A stretch of 64,000 nucleotides of DNA, taken from Chaetomium olivaceum. Its lineage: Eukaryota > Ascomycota > Sordariomycetes > Sordariales > Chaetomiaceae. Below, piece after piece: positions 34,806 to 47,499 of this stretch. The number at the start of each line of letters is the position of its first letter. Position 1 is the first letter of the stretch. The position numbers and the translations under genes are program-made. The stretch is from positions 248,001 to 312,000 of the forward strand of contig JAYWVB010000036.1 in assembly GCA_039881045.1 (NCBI GenBank), read 5' to 3'. The notes under the pieces were generated by a model. The model saw only the letters and a list, made by a program, of their open reading frames with translations. It ran no database searches and was not told the DNA's origin.

Positions 34806-35964
34806 TCACTTGAAGCCCCCGCTGGGCAACTCATATGCATACGGGCTATGCTCCATCTCTGAAGCCCCACTGTCCACCGGCATCTCGTTCATCACCGGTA
34901 TGTATGGAGGGGAGCCATAATACCCTTTCGGCTGATGTTGTTGGCCGTACGGTTCGGGCTCCAGTTGGGTTTCAGCAACGGCAACGGGCGGCGCGCGCCT
35001 CCTCCTCCGCCAAACCAGGAAGGCTCCAGCCAACAACAGCCCAAGTCCAAGAACAACTCCCACGACAATTCCAGCAATAGAACCGGCCGCCAGTCCGCCC
35101 GATTGCGCCTCACTAGTAGGCTCGATCGAGGCGCCGCCTGTGCCCTCCGCCGATGTCGTCGCCGTGTCGCTCGCCGCACCCCCACCACCACCACCACTAC
35201 TGCTACTCGCCGGCCCCCTCACAATATTATACCCATTAATCGGCGGCGCGTAGACGGTCGCCGGGTCCGAGACGATGATGGCGACCGGCGTGTGCGTGAG
35301 CACGCTCGTCTCCTGGGCGGTCTCGGCGCCGTCGTCGCCCGTGACGGTGACGGTGGTGGCCTGGAAGGTGACGCTGATGTAGGGCAGCGTCGCGCCCGAC
35401 GTTGCGATTGACGAACACTGTATTACCGACCGCTGGTCTTGCGGCAGGATCGCGCCTAGCGTGTATTTTCTGGAGAGAGAGAGAGAGAGAGGGGGGTCCT
35501 TGTCAGTTTCTCGCACCGAACCCAGCTAGTTATGTGCCCAGACGAAATCTCCGCTTCTCCACCTCCAACCTCCACGTCCACCACACCTCGAAACGGGTTT
35601 TCCGGGGAGAGACCTACTTGGGACAGCAGTAGGTGTAATGCGCCTGCGACGCCGAGTTGCTATCGAGCACGGTGCTATGCACGGCATTATAGGCCTCTGG
35701 GCAGACAAAGGTCGGCCCGAGCGCCGAGGAAGGGTCGGCGTCGCTGGCCTGATCCCACCACGACCGTTGCTGCGGTGGGAAGCAGGAGTCGGAGCCGGGC
35801 TCCCACCGCGTGTAGACGGGATCCCAGGCTAGAATGGTGCCGCTGTTGACTTGCCGGTAGATGCCCTCGGCGCAGCCCGCTAGGGAAGGATAAGGGGTCG
35901 GCAGAGGGAAGAATTGCACGGGCGTGCCGAACAGGGTCCCGGTTGTTGATTCGATGTCGGCCAT
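34806..35964 (-). CDS. Single-pass plasma-membrane-type protein with Ser/Thr-rich ectodomain
   Basis: Function unknown. Exon 1 (35618-35964) and exon 2 (34806-35469) are separated by a 148-bp intron with donor GTAGGT and a CT-rich acceptor, giving 336 residues. The N-terminal part has spaced cysteines (near GSDSCFPPQQ, FVCPEAY, YTYCCPK and IQCSSIA), consistent with a disulfide-bonded extracellular domain. A low-complexity Ser/Gly/Thr linker leads to one membrane span, IAGIVVGVVLGLGLLLAGAF, then a stop-transfer WRRRRR. The roughly 60-residue cytosolic tail is rich in Pro, Tyr and Gly. No classical signal peptide is visible at the MADIEST start, so either an upstream exon is missing or insertion uses the internal span. 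The layout resembles fungal wall-sensor or mid2-like proteins, but no specific family is recognised. Confidence 0.8.
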
Positions 35965-38313
35965 GGTACGTCGCCTGGCCTGCTGCGTCGCCCTGCCTGC
36001 GATAATGTGTTTTTTTCTTGTATTATTGAGGGGTGAATGAGCCAAGCGCTCAGGCCGTGACGGCAGGCGGGCTGGAGTTGAGGATCCTTGACGCGCATGC
36101 TGCTGCGCCAGGGAGTTGCATCGCTGCGGGCCGGATTGGCAGATTGGTCAGCGCGCTACGCGAAGGATCGGCCAGGGCACACTCCCTTCCCAGAGCCTCG
36201 CCCGTATTTTAAAGCCTCACCAATGACTTGGAGGATATATATATCTGGGCAGTTCACTGGTAGACGGGTTGACGAGTCTAGACTTGTGGGGCGTGGCATG
36301 CATGTGGTGTAAACAATCGAGGACAAGACTGGCTAGCTTCCTCTTCTCCTTGTGAGGCCAGTGGTCGAACTACTAACGAGTCCGCGTCGTTCGTCTTCCC
36401 TCGCAAGGCTCGATCTCGACGCGGCCAGTTTCGGAACCACGACCAGGGAATGGTACGAAGGAGGTGTTGTGTTGTTTTCTTTGTTACCCTTGATCACAGA
36501 CAGAGAGGTAAAAGAGGGAACCTGGCTTGCAACAGTAGAACAGCAAAATACTCAATCATTTCATCAGGCCCTCTAAAATGCTACCATGCACCTCAAGAGT
36601 AAACACCAGCGGAAGGGAGATGCGGCGAGATATCCTTGTTCGAAAAGCCGCCGAAGACATGTCCGTTCCCTCAGCCCAGCATCCATGGCAGCCAGACAAC
36701 AGTTAACGAGGAACGACCAACACTTTCGGCACCCCAACACGCCCTCCCCGGCACCGCGCTCGACTTCCGCGAGGACGAGACCGGGGGCAACCCCGAGAAC
36801 AACTGCGCAGATGAAAACGATCCGGCCAAGAAAAGAAACGAACTCCGACTCCCCGCCATGGATCCTCCCACCAAACCCAGCCAAAAAACGAAACACAGCC
36901 CACGCACCCAGAGGTATCGGATCCCCGCCCCAATGAACCATTTTATATCAGCAAGCAGCCGCAATGACGATGATGGAATATGACGAGTCGCACCAATGAA
37001 ACAACCACTATAATGGAAAAATAAAAGGAAAAGAAAAGAGAACAAGATCGCTGGTGCCCATTGTTGTTGATTGACACATGCAACACCAAGGCCATAAGTG
37101 CCATGCCCCGGGGAGGTGATCTGCTGGTTGTCGGTGAAAGATCGAAAAAAGGACAAGAACCCGTCTCATGAAGAAGTGGAAAAGAGATGGGATAAGAGTA
37201 AAACGTAAAACGGGAGATGGGTGCGTGCCAGGTGCAAGACCCATCTCCGCATGCGAAACCATCCAACCCCGATGAAATAAACTAGGCCGGTATGAAGAGC
37301 GAATAAAAAAACCACGATGCGATCCCCTTTTGCCGATGGTGTGTAAAGCGCCGGTGCTGTATCAGTCCTCCCTTCCCAAGTCTTTTGCTGGTATATCCCA
37401 GATGTTCATGTGCCTGTGCTTGCCCCGAGTACGATGATGATCCCCCCATATGTTGTTGATTTTTTTTTGTCTTTTTATTCTTTGCTGATGCGTGTTATTC
37501 TGGTCGTATCGTACCGCATTAAAAAGCCGGGAGGAGGGTGTCGTCGCGCAAGTCCTCGTGTATTGGAAAGGTGGCCGTGGCCCCCCGTTCGTGCGCTCGT
37601 CCGCTGCCGGAAAACAATTAACCCCCCCAAGTCCGGCCATCCGCTGTTGGAAACCCCGACCCAACCTTTGCCAGAACTCCAACGCATCCCCTAATGACCG
37701 TCAAGGGGACCCGTGCCACTGATTGATGCTACCCTCTGGGACGATGATAGTGATGCCAAACCGACGCAACGCCTTGGGCATATATGCCCTCGCACTCCGC
37801 CTTCCCCTTCATGACTTTGCGCCCTGCTTGTCCTCATCATGTATGTGCCAAACCCGAGGTGAGATGAATGCCCGCGTGACCATGGCCCATTAAAGAGCCG
37901 CCGAAGCTAGAGTGCTCTTTTGCCAAATCCCGAGGGGGATCAAAAAAGCAGACTCTAAGATTCTGATGCCCGCCGCGAAACCCAGTCAGAAGACCGACAA
38001 ATGCAACAACCGAAATACCCACAAAACATCGTAAACCCGGGAATCATTACGTATGTGAAAATGAGAGAAGGAAACAAAAACGCCTGATCCCAGATCGTAC
38101 GCCGTTGAGCTGCCGCGTGAAGATGCCGCAGCATGCGAGCAATGCGCCCGAGGCCATTACTTCGCAGTATCTAGGTTGGTTCGACGATGCGAAGCCCACG
38201 GGTATGCTGGAGAAGTTACGTAAAAGCGCCGATCAAACGGTCTCGGCGAGTCGAAAAAGACGATAAAAAATGACCACCAAAAACTCCTCGTTGAAACATC
38301 CAAGCTTCATTAA
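35965..38313. other. Intergenic, probably long untranslated regions
   Basis: This 2.3-kb region lies between two minus-strand genes. It covers the promoter of the single-pass membrane protein gene and the 3' region of the RRM gene, which often has long untranslated ends in fungi. No coding or RNA feature is recognised. Confidence 0.4.
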
Positions 38314-40002
38314 TCATCGACCCATCATATACGATGAGAAAGCCGAGGTGGTGCCGGCCATCGCATGTCCGTTTCCGCTGTACATGCCACCCCAAGGGTT
38401 GCTGGGCCCATTGGAGCCGGTGGGTGAGGCATACAAATTAGCGCCGGTAGCAAGCGTAGACGACGCCGTGTATCCGCCACGATTGGAACCGAGGCCGGGA
38501 GGCGCGCTCAGACCCGGCGGAGGTCCGTTGGCGGTCGTGAATCCGCCGTTCGACCCGGAGTGGATTCCGTTCATGCTGCCCATGGCACCCGCGCCGTTCT
38601 GAGCCTGGTTCTGGCCGGAACGAACACCGAGCGGGTTCTTGGAGAAGCTGAGGCGAATACCGCCTTTGACGCTGTTGTGGAGCAGCTGTCCGTACAGTTC
38701 ATGCAGCGCCTTGGTTGCAAAGGTGACATCTTCAAACTCGACGAAACACATAGGTCCGTTTTGTTTGGTCCGGAAGCAGAGTCGCTTGTATCCTCGTTGC
38801 CGCGAGAACAAGGCCTTGAGTTCCTCCTCTGAGGTGTCCAGGGGTAGATTGCCGACATAGAGCGTATTGCACGGCGGGTTTTGGTCGGCAGGGTTAGCCG
38901 GCGGGAAGTTGTTCATCCGGTGTGGGACTTGCGAGTTGTAGCCCGTTCCGGGCCCGCCCATTGTGGTTGGGGACATGGTGTTCGACAGCCCAGAGAGCGA
39001 TCCCATGTTGGCATGGCCGTAGAACGGCATCCCACCGTGCGCGCCAGGGCTCGGGGAGGTATTCAGCGACAAGCCAGCCATGTGGGAGATGGGCAGCTGC
39101 GGCGCCGTCTGGCGGCGCTGCAAGCCATTCTCCGCAAAGCCAACCGGATCGTTGAGCAGTTCCTTGGTTTCGTCGTCTTCGGCTGAATCAATCAGCGATT
39201 TGCCCGTGATCTGAGCGCCATTTGCGAGGTGGTTTCCGATCGGCGACTGGGGCCCGAAAAGGTTCTGGTAGGAGGACGGGCCGGTCTCGTGGGCAGCCAT
39301 GTCTCCTCCATACATGCCGTTCATGGGAGGCGAGATCTTTTCCAGCGACTGGAACGTCCCATTGAATCGCGATGTATGCCTTGACGACGGCGCCGAAGGG
39401 GTCGCGGAGACGGTTCCGTTGGGTGCGCCCGTGGACATGTCGATGGGGAATCGGCTTCCGGACGTCGTGGGGCTTGCGCTGCCCAGGATCTCGACAACCA
39501 TCTCGGCATCGTTCGAGATGTTGGACCTGCCATCGAGCATGTTCTTGGCCTCCTGGGCGCCCGCCGGGCTCTTGAATTTGAGGACGGCGGATCGGAAGCC
39601 TGCATCGGCGGACTGCTCGGCGGGCAAAACCTCGACATCGACGAGGTCCTTGGAAAAGACCATCATGAGGCGCAGCGACTCCTCGGAGGTGTTAAGCGGG
39701 AGGTTCCGGATCAACGCCGAGGAGAGCGTTGGGGGCGTCACAGATAGCGGTGTTCCCTGTGACTTTTGCGCGTCGCGATCATAGGAATTGGCGTTCGGGA
39801 GAGATGGCGGGTAGCCTGGCTGAGCGTTGTTGGTAGGCCGGTATGCCTGCGGTGGCGGAGGCAAGGCCGGAACGGCCATGGTATTCTTTGTCGCGAGGGT
39901 GGTCGCGGGAAATGGACTCGATCGGTTCGACGTCAGGGCGGCAAAAGTGCCGTTGGTAGACGCGCCGGAAGTTGCACTGGGCGGGCTGTACTCCCCGTTC
40001 AT
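38314..40002 (-). CDS. Two-RRM RNA-binding protein, Whi3/Scw1 family
   Basis: Cytoplasmic RNA-binding protein. The family includes S. cerevisiae Whi3 and S. pombe Scw1, which act on mRNAs for cell cycle, polarity and cell wall. From the ATG at 40002 it has 562 residues in a single exon. RRM1 spans about residues 95-170, beginning SSALIRNLPLNTSEESL. A long Ser/Pro/Gly-rich linker follows, and RRM2 spans about 380-456 (NTLYVGNLPLDTSEEELKAL, then GPMCFVEFEDVTFATKAL, ending IRLSFSKNPLG). The spacing and the C-terminal placement of RRM2 match the family. The low-complexity linker and tail are typical of condensate-forming members. The frame stays open to an upstream in-frame ATG at 40215, so a start there (633 residues) cannot be excluded. 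Confidence 0.9.
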   Translation of the reverse strand: MNGEYSPPSATSGASTNGTFAALTSNRSSPFPATTLATKNTMAVPALPPPPQAYRPTNNAQPGYPPSLPNANSYDRDAQKSQGTPLSVTPPTLSSALIRNLPLNTSEESLRLMMVFSKDLVDVEVLPAEQSADAGFRSAVLKFKSPAGAQEAKNMLDGRSNISNDAEMVVEILGSASPTTSGSRFPIDMSTGAPNGTVSATPSAPSSRHTSRFNGTFQSLEKISPPMNGMYGGDMAAHETGPSSYQNLFGPQSPIGNHLANGAQITGKSLIDSAEDDETKELLNDPVGFAENGLQRRQTAPQLPISHMAGLSLNTSPSPGAHGGMPFYGHANMGSLSGLSNTMSPTTMGGPGTGYNSQVPHRMNNFPPANPADQNPPCNTLYVGNLPLDTSEEELKALFSRQRGYKRLCFRTKQNGPMCFVEFEDVTFATKALHELYGQLLHNSVKGGIRLSFSKNPLGVRSGQNQAQNGAGAMGSMNGIHSGSNGGFTTANGPPPGLSAPPGLGSNRGGYTASSTLATGANLYASPTGSNGPSNPWGGMYSGNGHAMAGTTSAFSSYMMGR

Positions 40003-43000
40003 GCCTCGCGCAGTGCAGCGTTGCGCGCGGCGAAGGAGAAAGTCTGAATCGTCGAAGCGACGATCGCGCTGATCGAGGGAGGATAACGAGTGGAAACGCG
40101 CGGCGGTGCGCGACTCGAGTGGAGAAGCTGTCAGGTACCGTGAGGTGAATGAGAGCGCTGCTTGTGGTTTGTCGGAGTGGATTGTCTTTGGTTGGGACGC
40201 GGCAGCGGACTCCAAACCGAGGAAAAATAAAAAATGACGACGGTGAGGGGCGCGCGCAATAAGACAGCGGGTGGAGGAGCGCGGTGCAGGTACAGATTAC
40301 AGGAGCGCAAGGAGAAAGATGACGGGGAGGGAAAAAAAGTTGGGGGTTGGAGGAGAGATCTGGTGTGGGATGGCCGGATGGGTAGAGTGAGGGGGTGCTT
40401 TGCGCAGCGGGCGTGGAGGGAGCTGCCAGTGCTGCCACAGCGGGACTTCGGTTTTTGGCGAGGGAGGAAACCCCTTGGGCCGTTCCAGTCAATGGGAAGC
40501 TTTCCGGGGCACCTCATCGGGGTGTGAGTGGGTGGTGGGTGGTGGGTAAATTACAACCCTTACAGTACCCGTACCAGTTGGCGCTAAGGAAAGGATCGGA
40601 AGTGTGTGTCGTACAGTGCAGCTTTTCAGAACCAAACTTTGGCACGTTGGCCAGGCCCTCCCTGGCCAAGATCGCGAGACAAGGGAAAGTTAATTCGAAT
40701 CGCATGGCAAACTCTTTGGAGACTTCTCTTTGAGATGACACGGATGGATCAAGAGCGCTGCGAGGTTGCTAGTGTACATAAATTAGCGAGGAGAAATGTC
40801 GAAGTTGCATGACGGAGGTAAACCGTCAGAGGACGGGAGCTTCCCGGTTGACTATTTGAGCAGCTGAACTTTCCCTTCCATCCATCACCCGGGTGTATCC
40901 GGTATCGTGAATCCCAGGCAGATGGGATGGAAAACAGCATGGTTTGGCACCATGATTTGGAATAGTCATGATTATCTAAAAGAACGCAGCAGTAGCAGGG
41001 TTGAGCAAAAGCAAAAACACCCGACTTCACCAGCTTTTCAAGCTTGCCCACGATCGTACCTGAGCTTCCACGCATGCGGGACACAAGCGTCGATCCAGTG
41101 AGCCCCCGCTGTAATTCGACCTTGTTGCGCTTCGAGGCCTGCTACTCAGGATCTCGTACTGAGATGATGCTCGAGCTAGGAATGGGAATTCCCGTACCGT
41201 GGCAAGCCCAGCCATTGAACAAGACTTCAGAAACTCGTCAGTCGTGTCTCGTGTCTCAGAAAACTGTGAGATCCAGCCTCGAGCCGGCGCGCCAGCTAAA
41301 ACTTTTTGGAAGGGGTGGGTGGACTCGGAAAGTCCGCTAAACCGAAGATAGCAACATCCCTGCATCCAAGAATGGCGAAGCCTCCAAGGCGGGGCTCACC
41401 CCACAGTGTCCATCCACTCCGAGTGCGCATCACATCGAACAAAAACCTCTGATCATGAACACGCCCACACGGACCTGAGCACGGTTGTTTGCTTGCGCGA
41501 GCTGAGTGCCTCCACAGTATGAGCAGATAATCTGTCCATATCTTAAACTAACCACATGGGACACAGTACGAAGTACATTTCCCCAGACACACACACGCAC
41601 ACACGCACACTTGTATCAAATCCCCCATTTCGCTCCAACGCATTTTTCTCGAAAGAGTCGGTTCGGGGTTTATGCACGTAAATGAGGAGGAGGCTCACCG
41701 GTTCGGTCGACGCAACCCTCGAAGGATTGGACCTGTGATGAGAGATGCAGTTCATCCGGGCACTAACCAGCAATGCAACCCTGTGGTTGGATTACCATCA
41801 ACCTGACCCCCGTCATTGTTTCGGGTCAACGTGCTGCGTGTGCCTCGAGCGAGCCTCGAAGCCCTGCAGGGCATTCGACCACGTCTGATTCTGATGCGAG
41901 CCGTTTGAAAGGCTGCGATGGAAACGCCACATTCGCCTGTGGTGGAGGGGCGGCACAACTCTTCTAGCCGGACAACCTAGTCTTGCCGTCGATAACCACC
42001 AGTGCCGATAACTCAACGACTGCGGTCTATCCGGCGCGTGTATCGGTCCGGCGAAGTGGTGTGCTCGACAACCCGCGACGGGGACCGGTGAGAGGTGAGC
42101 GATTTGGGCGCGCGAGATGGTATCCACCGGCCGCCACACCCTCTCTTCGAGACGCGCAAGAGGGGAGATACACCGGCTGCATCCGGCCCCAAAGACTTGG
42201 TGTCTCGAGGCAAAGACCCATTGGCTTTGGTGGAACCTACAAGAGGGGCTGAAAGGCTTGTGGTGCCGAGGCTCTCGAGCGATTTCTTACGAAGCTCTCC
42301 GATGATGACACCGTGACTCTGAAAGCCCCCTTGACGTTTTGTGACCGATGCCCGCCCGGAATGGGCACCTGGGAGGCATCATTCTCCTTTCCCCGGGTAC
42401 GCGACACAGATTACCGACTCATGTTTGATGGAGTCGCGATAACCCCAGACAAAAAAAGAGCTTGGCACACGCACACAACAATGAGAACAGCCGAGCGTTT
42501 CGTTGCCTTCCCAGATGCCGTACATTGGCGATCTTGGCTGTTTCCAAAGTGAGCAAGCAACCAACTTCTGCCCCAGGCACCAGTATCAGCCACGCGGCAG
42601 GCTCAATTTTCAGCGTTCCCTTCACGGCGCAGAGGTCGACACACAACAGATTGCTACCTCCGGCATGGACTAACATCCGGGATACCACACAACTTATCCA
42701 TCCGATGGCAGACATGGTACTGTATGTACATTTCTCGACGCATGGAGGATCGCTCGGTCCGAACTATAACCGGAATGGGAAGATATGCTTGGTTGAGTGC
42801 GCAACCACTTCGGGTTCAGCTGCTTGAGACTCGCTGAGCGAAGGGCCCGATTTGATGGAGATAATTTGCGCCCGCCTCCTCGCTCTTCCCGGATCAAGCG
42901 CTGAAACACGCCCGGTTCAATCGCCGCCTCGGCCCAGTCCTCCCAGCGGGACGAAGCAGACAGCTCAGGTCACAGCTCGATTTTGTCGAACAGGATCCCG

Positions 43001-45371
43001 CCGTCGCACATACTGTGTGCATACATAGGGCTGCGGGAAGAGACCGCCGACAGAGGCTCGCGCGCAGTGTGCGTGCAATCGACAGCCGAGAGGGCATGCA
43101 TGCAGCATCCACGATGGGAATTGCGGCCGCAGCCGTCGCACGCCTCCTCGATTAGCCTCGTCTCCCGGAGCCAAGGCAGGCGCCGTCGCATGGAACACCG
43201 CAGGGATGGGCGGTATCCTGGAGCTCTTGTTCAACACACCATCTAGCCTCCTGAATTCAGATCACCACGATGCTGTCCAACAGGAGACCCTCCCTCGGTC
43301 ACGCGCTGGCTCTTTCGCGGGGCCACAGCTCACTCGAAGCTATGAGTGGCTAGCTGGTGGTATATGTAGCACAGGGAGGCGTCGCCCTGAGATGTCGAGA
43401 CCAGAGCCTTTTCGTCAGCAAAGGCGCTCTGGAGGGCAGGCCACATTCCGTGGGGTTGTGGTCGGGACGGGACATTGGAGGTGACGAGTCACCGAATCTC
43501 TCTGCACACACAGAATCCTCGCCTCCCAGGCCTGGAGCAAACTCGGGACACCCAGCCAACCAAGACGGGCGCTATGCAGCTGCCCTCTGGGCTTCCCTCC
43601 ACTTCGTGGCTCACCCTCTCCCGTGAGCCCCTCCTGTTGGGCCCGGCAATTGTCAACCCGCATAACCGTTCGGTCGGGCAACTGAAGCACCCCTGAAGCG
43701 GGAGCAGGAGCAATACCACACACTTTGTCTGGGCCCGATCAGGATGAGGCCAAGGAACGGAGAGTTCAAGTTAGCCCCCATTTCGTGGATGGGACTCAGC
43801 TTTTTGCCACACCAGCCCTACCACTAGTCCTGCGGAGGCCCCAGTCACATCGATCCCCAACATTCTCGGGGTAGTGGAGGAGACGCGCGACTCCCTCGGC
43901 GGGCATGTTCCCCCGATCGCTCTGCCGCAGATCGTTTTTGATCTTCATCGCGCAACGTGCAGACCTGCTGCATCATTGCCTTGAACCGTCCATTTCACAG
44001 CGGCATCGATGTGATCAGAACCTGGCGGGTACTGTTTCCTCGAACCCTGAAACGGCTGCTAGTCAAAGACAAGTCGGGCGCCATCCATGGAAGAAGCCGC
44101 TCCTGACAATTAACTCGACCTAAAACTTGACGTCTGACCAAGACGACGCCGGTTTCCCTCACAGCCGACACAGCGGCGTTTTCGATAGCCGACTGTGCCC
44201 CACGTCTGTACCACCCCCTCGCACACATGTCAAGCCAGTCACGTCTTCCATCTGGGACATCCCTCGTTTTCACACGGAAACAATCGGGCGAACCAGAGAG
44301 AGCGGCAGGGAGGACTCCAACCCTGGCGCAACTCTGGGCGGGGCCAGTGGGGGAGGTGCAACTCACCTTCTGGGGTCCAGCGCATTGACCTCCCTCCGGA
44401 ACCTTGCGAGACAAGCTTCTGCAGATCCCCTGGCCTGGGCTCAGCTCTTGGCACAAGCGCCCAGGCAGGCCCCATGCTCGCCCCACAGCATCTTTGGATC
44501 AATCAAAGGCCGCAGGCGTCTTCTTGATTTATCTGGAAGGGAGGGAAATGTGGGTACACGGTGCCATTTTGCCATTTGCGGTCAGCAAAAGACCAGCTTT
44601 TCTTTCTTTTCTGGTCAGGGAAATGGGCATTCCGCCCGGTGAGACGGGCCAACCAAAGGTTGAAACCAGAGGATGGCAAGTGGATGGTCACAACAAAGGG
44701 CATGACTTGCGTGCGCGGGAGGTCACATGTTCTCCACCGTCATCGCCGGCCTTACATTTGATGGTTAAACTATTGTCTTTTATCCTCGAAGTCTCGAGTC
44801 CGCTTTGTTGGTTGACAAATAAATATGCTGGGCTCAAAGTTGATACGATCACTGACACCATTTCTTTTCGTTGGCTTCCGGGCCGCCGCAGCGTCATCCT
44901 TCCTTATCTGAGATGTAACGGGGATAAGACAAGGAGACACCAGAATATCACCGGAATAAGGGGTAATGTAACAACGTGGAACAGTGCGGGGGACGGGACA
45001 TGAAAAAGAAACAAAGAAAACGGGAAGGGACTCGGGGGGAAAACACCAGCGGGGCTTCGTGTAACGGAGGTGAGCTCAGCGATATGGCATCCCACTAATG
45101 ACAAACTCAGGGGTGGTGTAAAATTCCAAGCAACAACGCCTACACCGTATTCTACTTAATACAAGGTACTTGAATGGTAAACATGTAAGGAATCCTCAAC
45201 ATTCTGCGTTGGGAGTGTTCAAGGCTTTGTAGACTATTTCAAGTAGTATTTTTGCCAACCGGTTCTGTAATGGCTGAGACCCCCTTTGGCATCGGGGTAG
45301 ACCAAATGAAACACCTCAACACTATCCTTACACGGCATCAAAGTTCATATCGCCCTGCGCCCATCCCATCG
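40003..45371. other. 5.4-kb gene-free region
   Basis: This is the longest stretch without a gene in the window. It is of ordinary base composition, not AT-rich. Both flanking genes are on the minus strand, so it combines the promoter and leader of the Whi3/Scw1-type gene with the 3' flank of the transcription-factor gene. The only repeat noted is a CA-rich run at 41585-41612. Short open frames occur in all frames, with no conserved-looking protein. It could hold noncoding RNA or large regulatory DNA. Confidence 0.45.
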
Positions 45372-47497
45372 TCATAGCCGTCCACAAGTCATCCGGCAAC
45401 TCCACACTGCCCGGTTCCGGGGGTACGGCTGCTCCCGCCGCTTGCTCTCCCCCCGCGCTACGGGAACAAACGCACCGGCAGCAGCCAATCCATTGTTGAA
45501 GGTCTCATCCCAGTACGGGTAGTACGGCTCCAGACTGCCGTCCATCATGGGGCAGCCACTCGTAGCGGAATCGTGAACTGGTACCTCTCTCCCCTCCCTA
45601 CCACTAGTTGCAATCGGCGCCGGCATCGGGTGCGGCGCTGCCGCGGCGGCGGCGGCCGCCGCCAGAAGCGCCTCGACCTGCTCCTTCTCCTGTTGCTGCT
45701 GCTGTTTCTCCCTCTTCCTTGTCCCCTCCAGCTTCGTCAGCCGCCTCATAAACTTCCGCTTCACCATATCCAACACAATCCGACTCGCGCTCAACACATC
45801 CATACTCTTCGCCTGACCCGCCGCCGCACCCGGCACAGGGGCGGGGGGTGGTGGAATAGCCCCAACCTCACAACCGCCACCAACACCACCAGCGCCGTCG
45901 CCTAACCGACAAAACCGCGTGATATACTCCTCAAACCGGACCATCTGCCGCGCCGCCCGGTCATCCCACTCTGGACAGACCAACAGTGGAAACGACATGC
46001 GAAACCCCAAGATAATCGACAAGATCAACGCGCCCCACTCAACCCCAATAAACGCATTGAAGTCGCGCGGCGCGAGGCCCAACAAGAAATCATACAGCGC
46101 GTGCAGCGCCGGGACCACAGCGATCAGGCGAGCCGGGTCAGCACGGAACGCGGCGGAGCCGTCGAGGGCGGGGGCGATTTTGGCGGAGGGGAGTTTGAGC
46201 AGGGGCGCGCCAGACAGGAAGACGCGCGTGAAGAGGATGGCGAGGCGGATGGAGCGGTTGCTGGTGACAGTCGGGGACATGCGGGTTTCCCACTCCGAGA
46301 GCTGAGTCTCCATGCCGCGGATCATGAGGCCGATCTGGTACTCGCTCTGGGAGCGGCCGCGCTGGGTGCGGCGGAGTTGGTTGGTTTCTTCGATGAGCCG
46401 CTGCAGGCGGGCTTGCCAGGCGAGGATGTGGTCGCCGGGCAGCGGGCTGTGGTGCTCGAGGAGGTCGCTGCACCGGGCTGTGTATTCGGTGTAGCTGAGG
46501 GAGGAGGACCGGCCCCAGGTGGAGGCGGCGCTATGAGAGGGGGGTGGGTTAGTTGGGGGGGGTTAAGGGGGGATATGGAAAAGGGGGTCGTACGCTGAGG
46601 CGAGGTAGTAGCTTGCGAGATACAGCCGGATTTGTTCGAGCCGTTCGGGGGTTACGAGGGTTTCCATGGAGTCGGTGCCGGGATCTTCGTCTAGCTCGAG
46701 GTCGCTGATGATGTCGACGACCATGCGGATGTATTGCAACGACTGCTTGTTTTTCGGCCGCAGATGGAACGGGTACCTAAGCTGTCAGCGTAAAATACCA
46801 AACCTCCTCAAGTCAAAATGCTAACTCACCAAGCAATATAAATCACCAACCCCTGAAGCAGCTCAATAGTTCGCTCACCCCCGGCCACGAACTTCAACCC
46901 CAATATCTTCCTAAACTCCTCATCATACAAACTATGCCCTTGCAGCGTACTACTCCCACTCGCCGCCGCCAGGACCGCCAACAGCACAAACGGCCGCACC
47001 TTGGCCATACTCGCCACCGTCTCATCCGGCTTCAGCACCACACAATGAAAATGGGTCATCATCGCCTCACGAAACGTCTCCAACAGCTTCCCCGCCGAGT
47101 CCAGATTAAACTGCGGCTGCAACCTCAAGCTTGCCAACGTCCTCGACTTCCCCTTCGCCCCCTCACCCCGCGACTGCGACTGCACTTGCCCCGACTGCAG
47201 CGCCGAACTCGGCGGCGTCGACAGCGCCGACGCGCCCACCGGCAACGACGACGCAGCGGAGAGCACGGACCCCACCCCGGACACGGACGCCTGATCCAGC
47301 CAGTCGTAGTCGCCGCCACCGCCGCCGCCGCCGCCGCCCATCTCATGATCACCGTCGCCGTCCTCGTCGGCATAGTCGTAGTAGTACTCGTCCTCGTCGT
47401 CGCCCTCGGAGACGTGGGGCACGAGGGCGTCGATGCCCGTCTCGTGGGTCAGGCGCAGCGCTTCCATCGAGTCGGCGATGTCGTCCTCGGCCGACAT
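45372..47497 (-). CDS. Fungal transcription-factor-domain protein, no zinc cluster seen
   Basis: The body resembles the middle-homology region of fungal-specific transcription factors. Exons 46830-47497, 46594-46776 and 45372-46530 join in phase to about 669 residues. Characteristic stretches are AGKLLETFREAMMTHFHCVV, IELLQGLVIYIAWYPFHLRP, QYIRMVVDIISDLELDEDPG and LYLASYYLASAAASTWGRSS. An acidic segment (DEDEYYYDYADEDGDGDHE) and Gly, Gln and Ala runs are present. The A run is encoded by GCC/GCG repeats near 45640. The frame continues upstream of the 47497 ATG through Thr/Ser/Pro-rich sequence (GPSKTFTIDIP) to a stop near 47663, so a 5' exon is likely missing. No CX2CX6C zinc cluster is visible in the next kilobase. 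It could be a cluster-less member, or the exon may have been overlooked. Confidence 0.7.
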
Positions 47498-47499
47498 GG

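Noticed and set aside
41585..41612. CA-rich run as a functional repeat
   Set aside because: A short imperfect microsatellite with no further structure.
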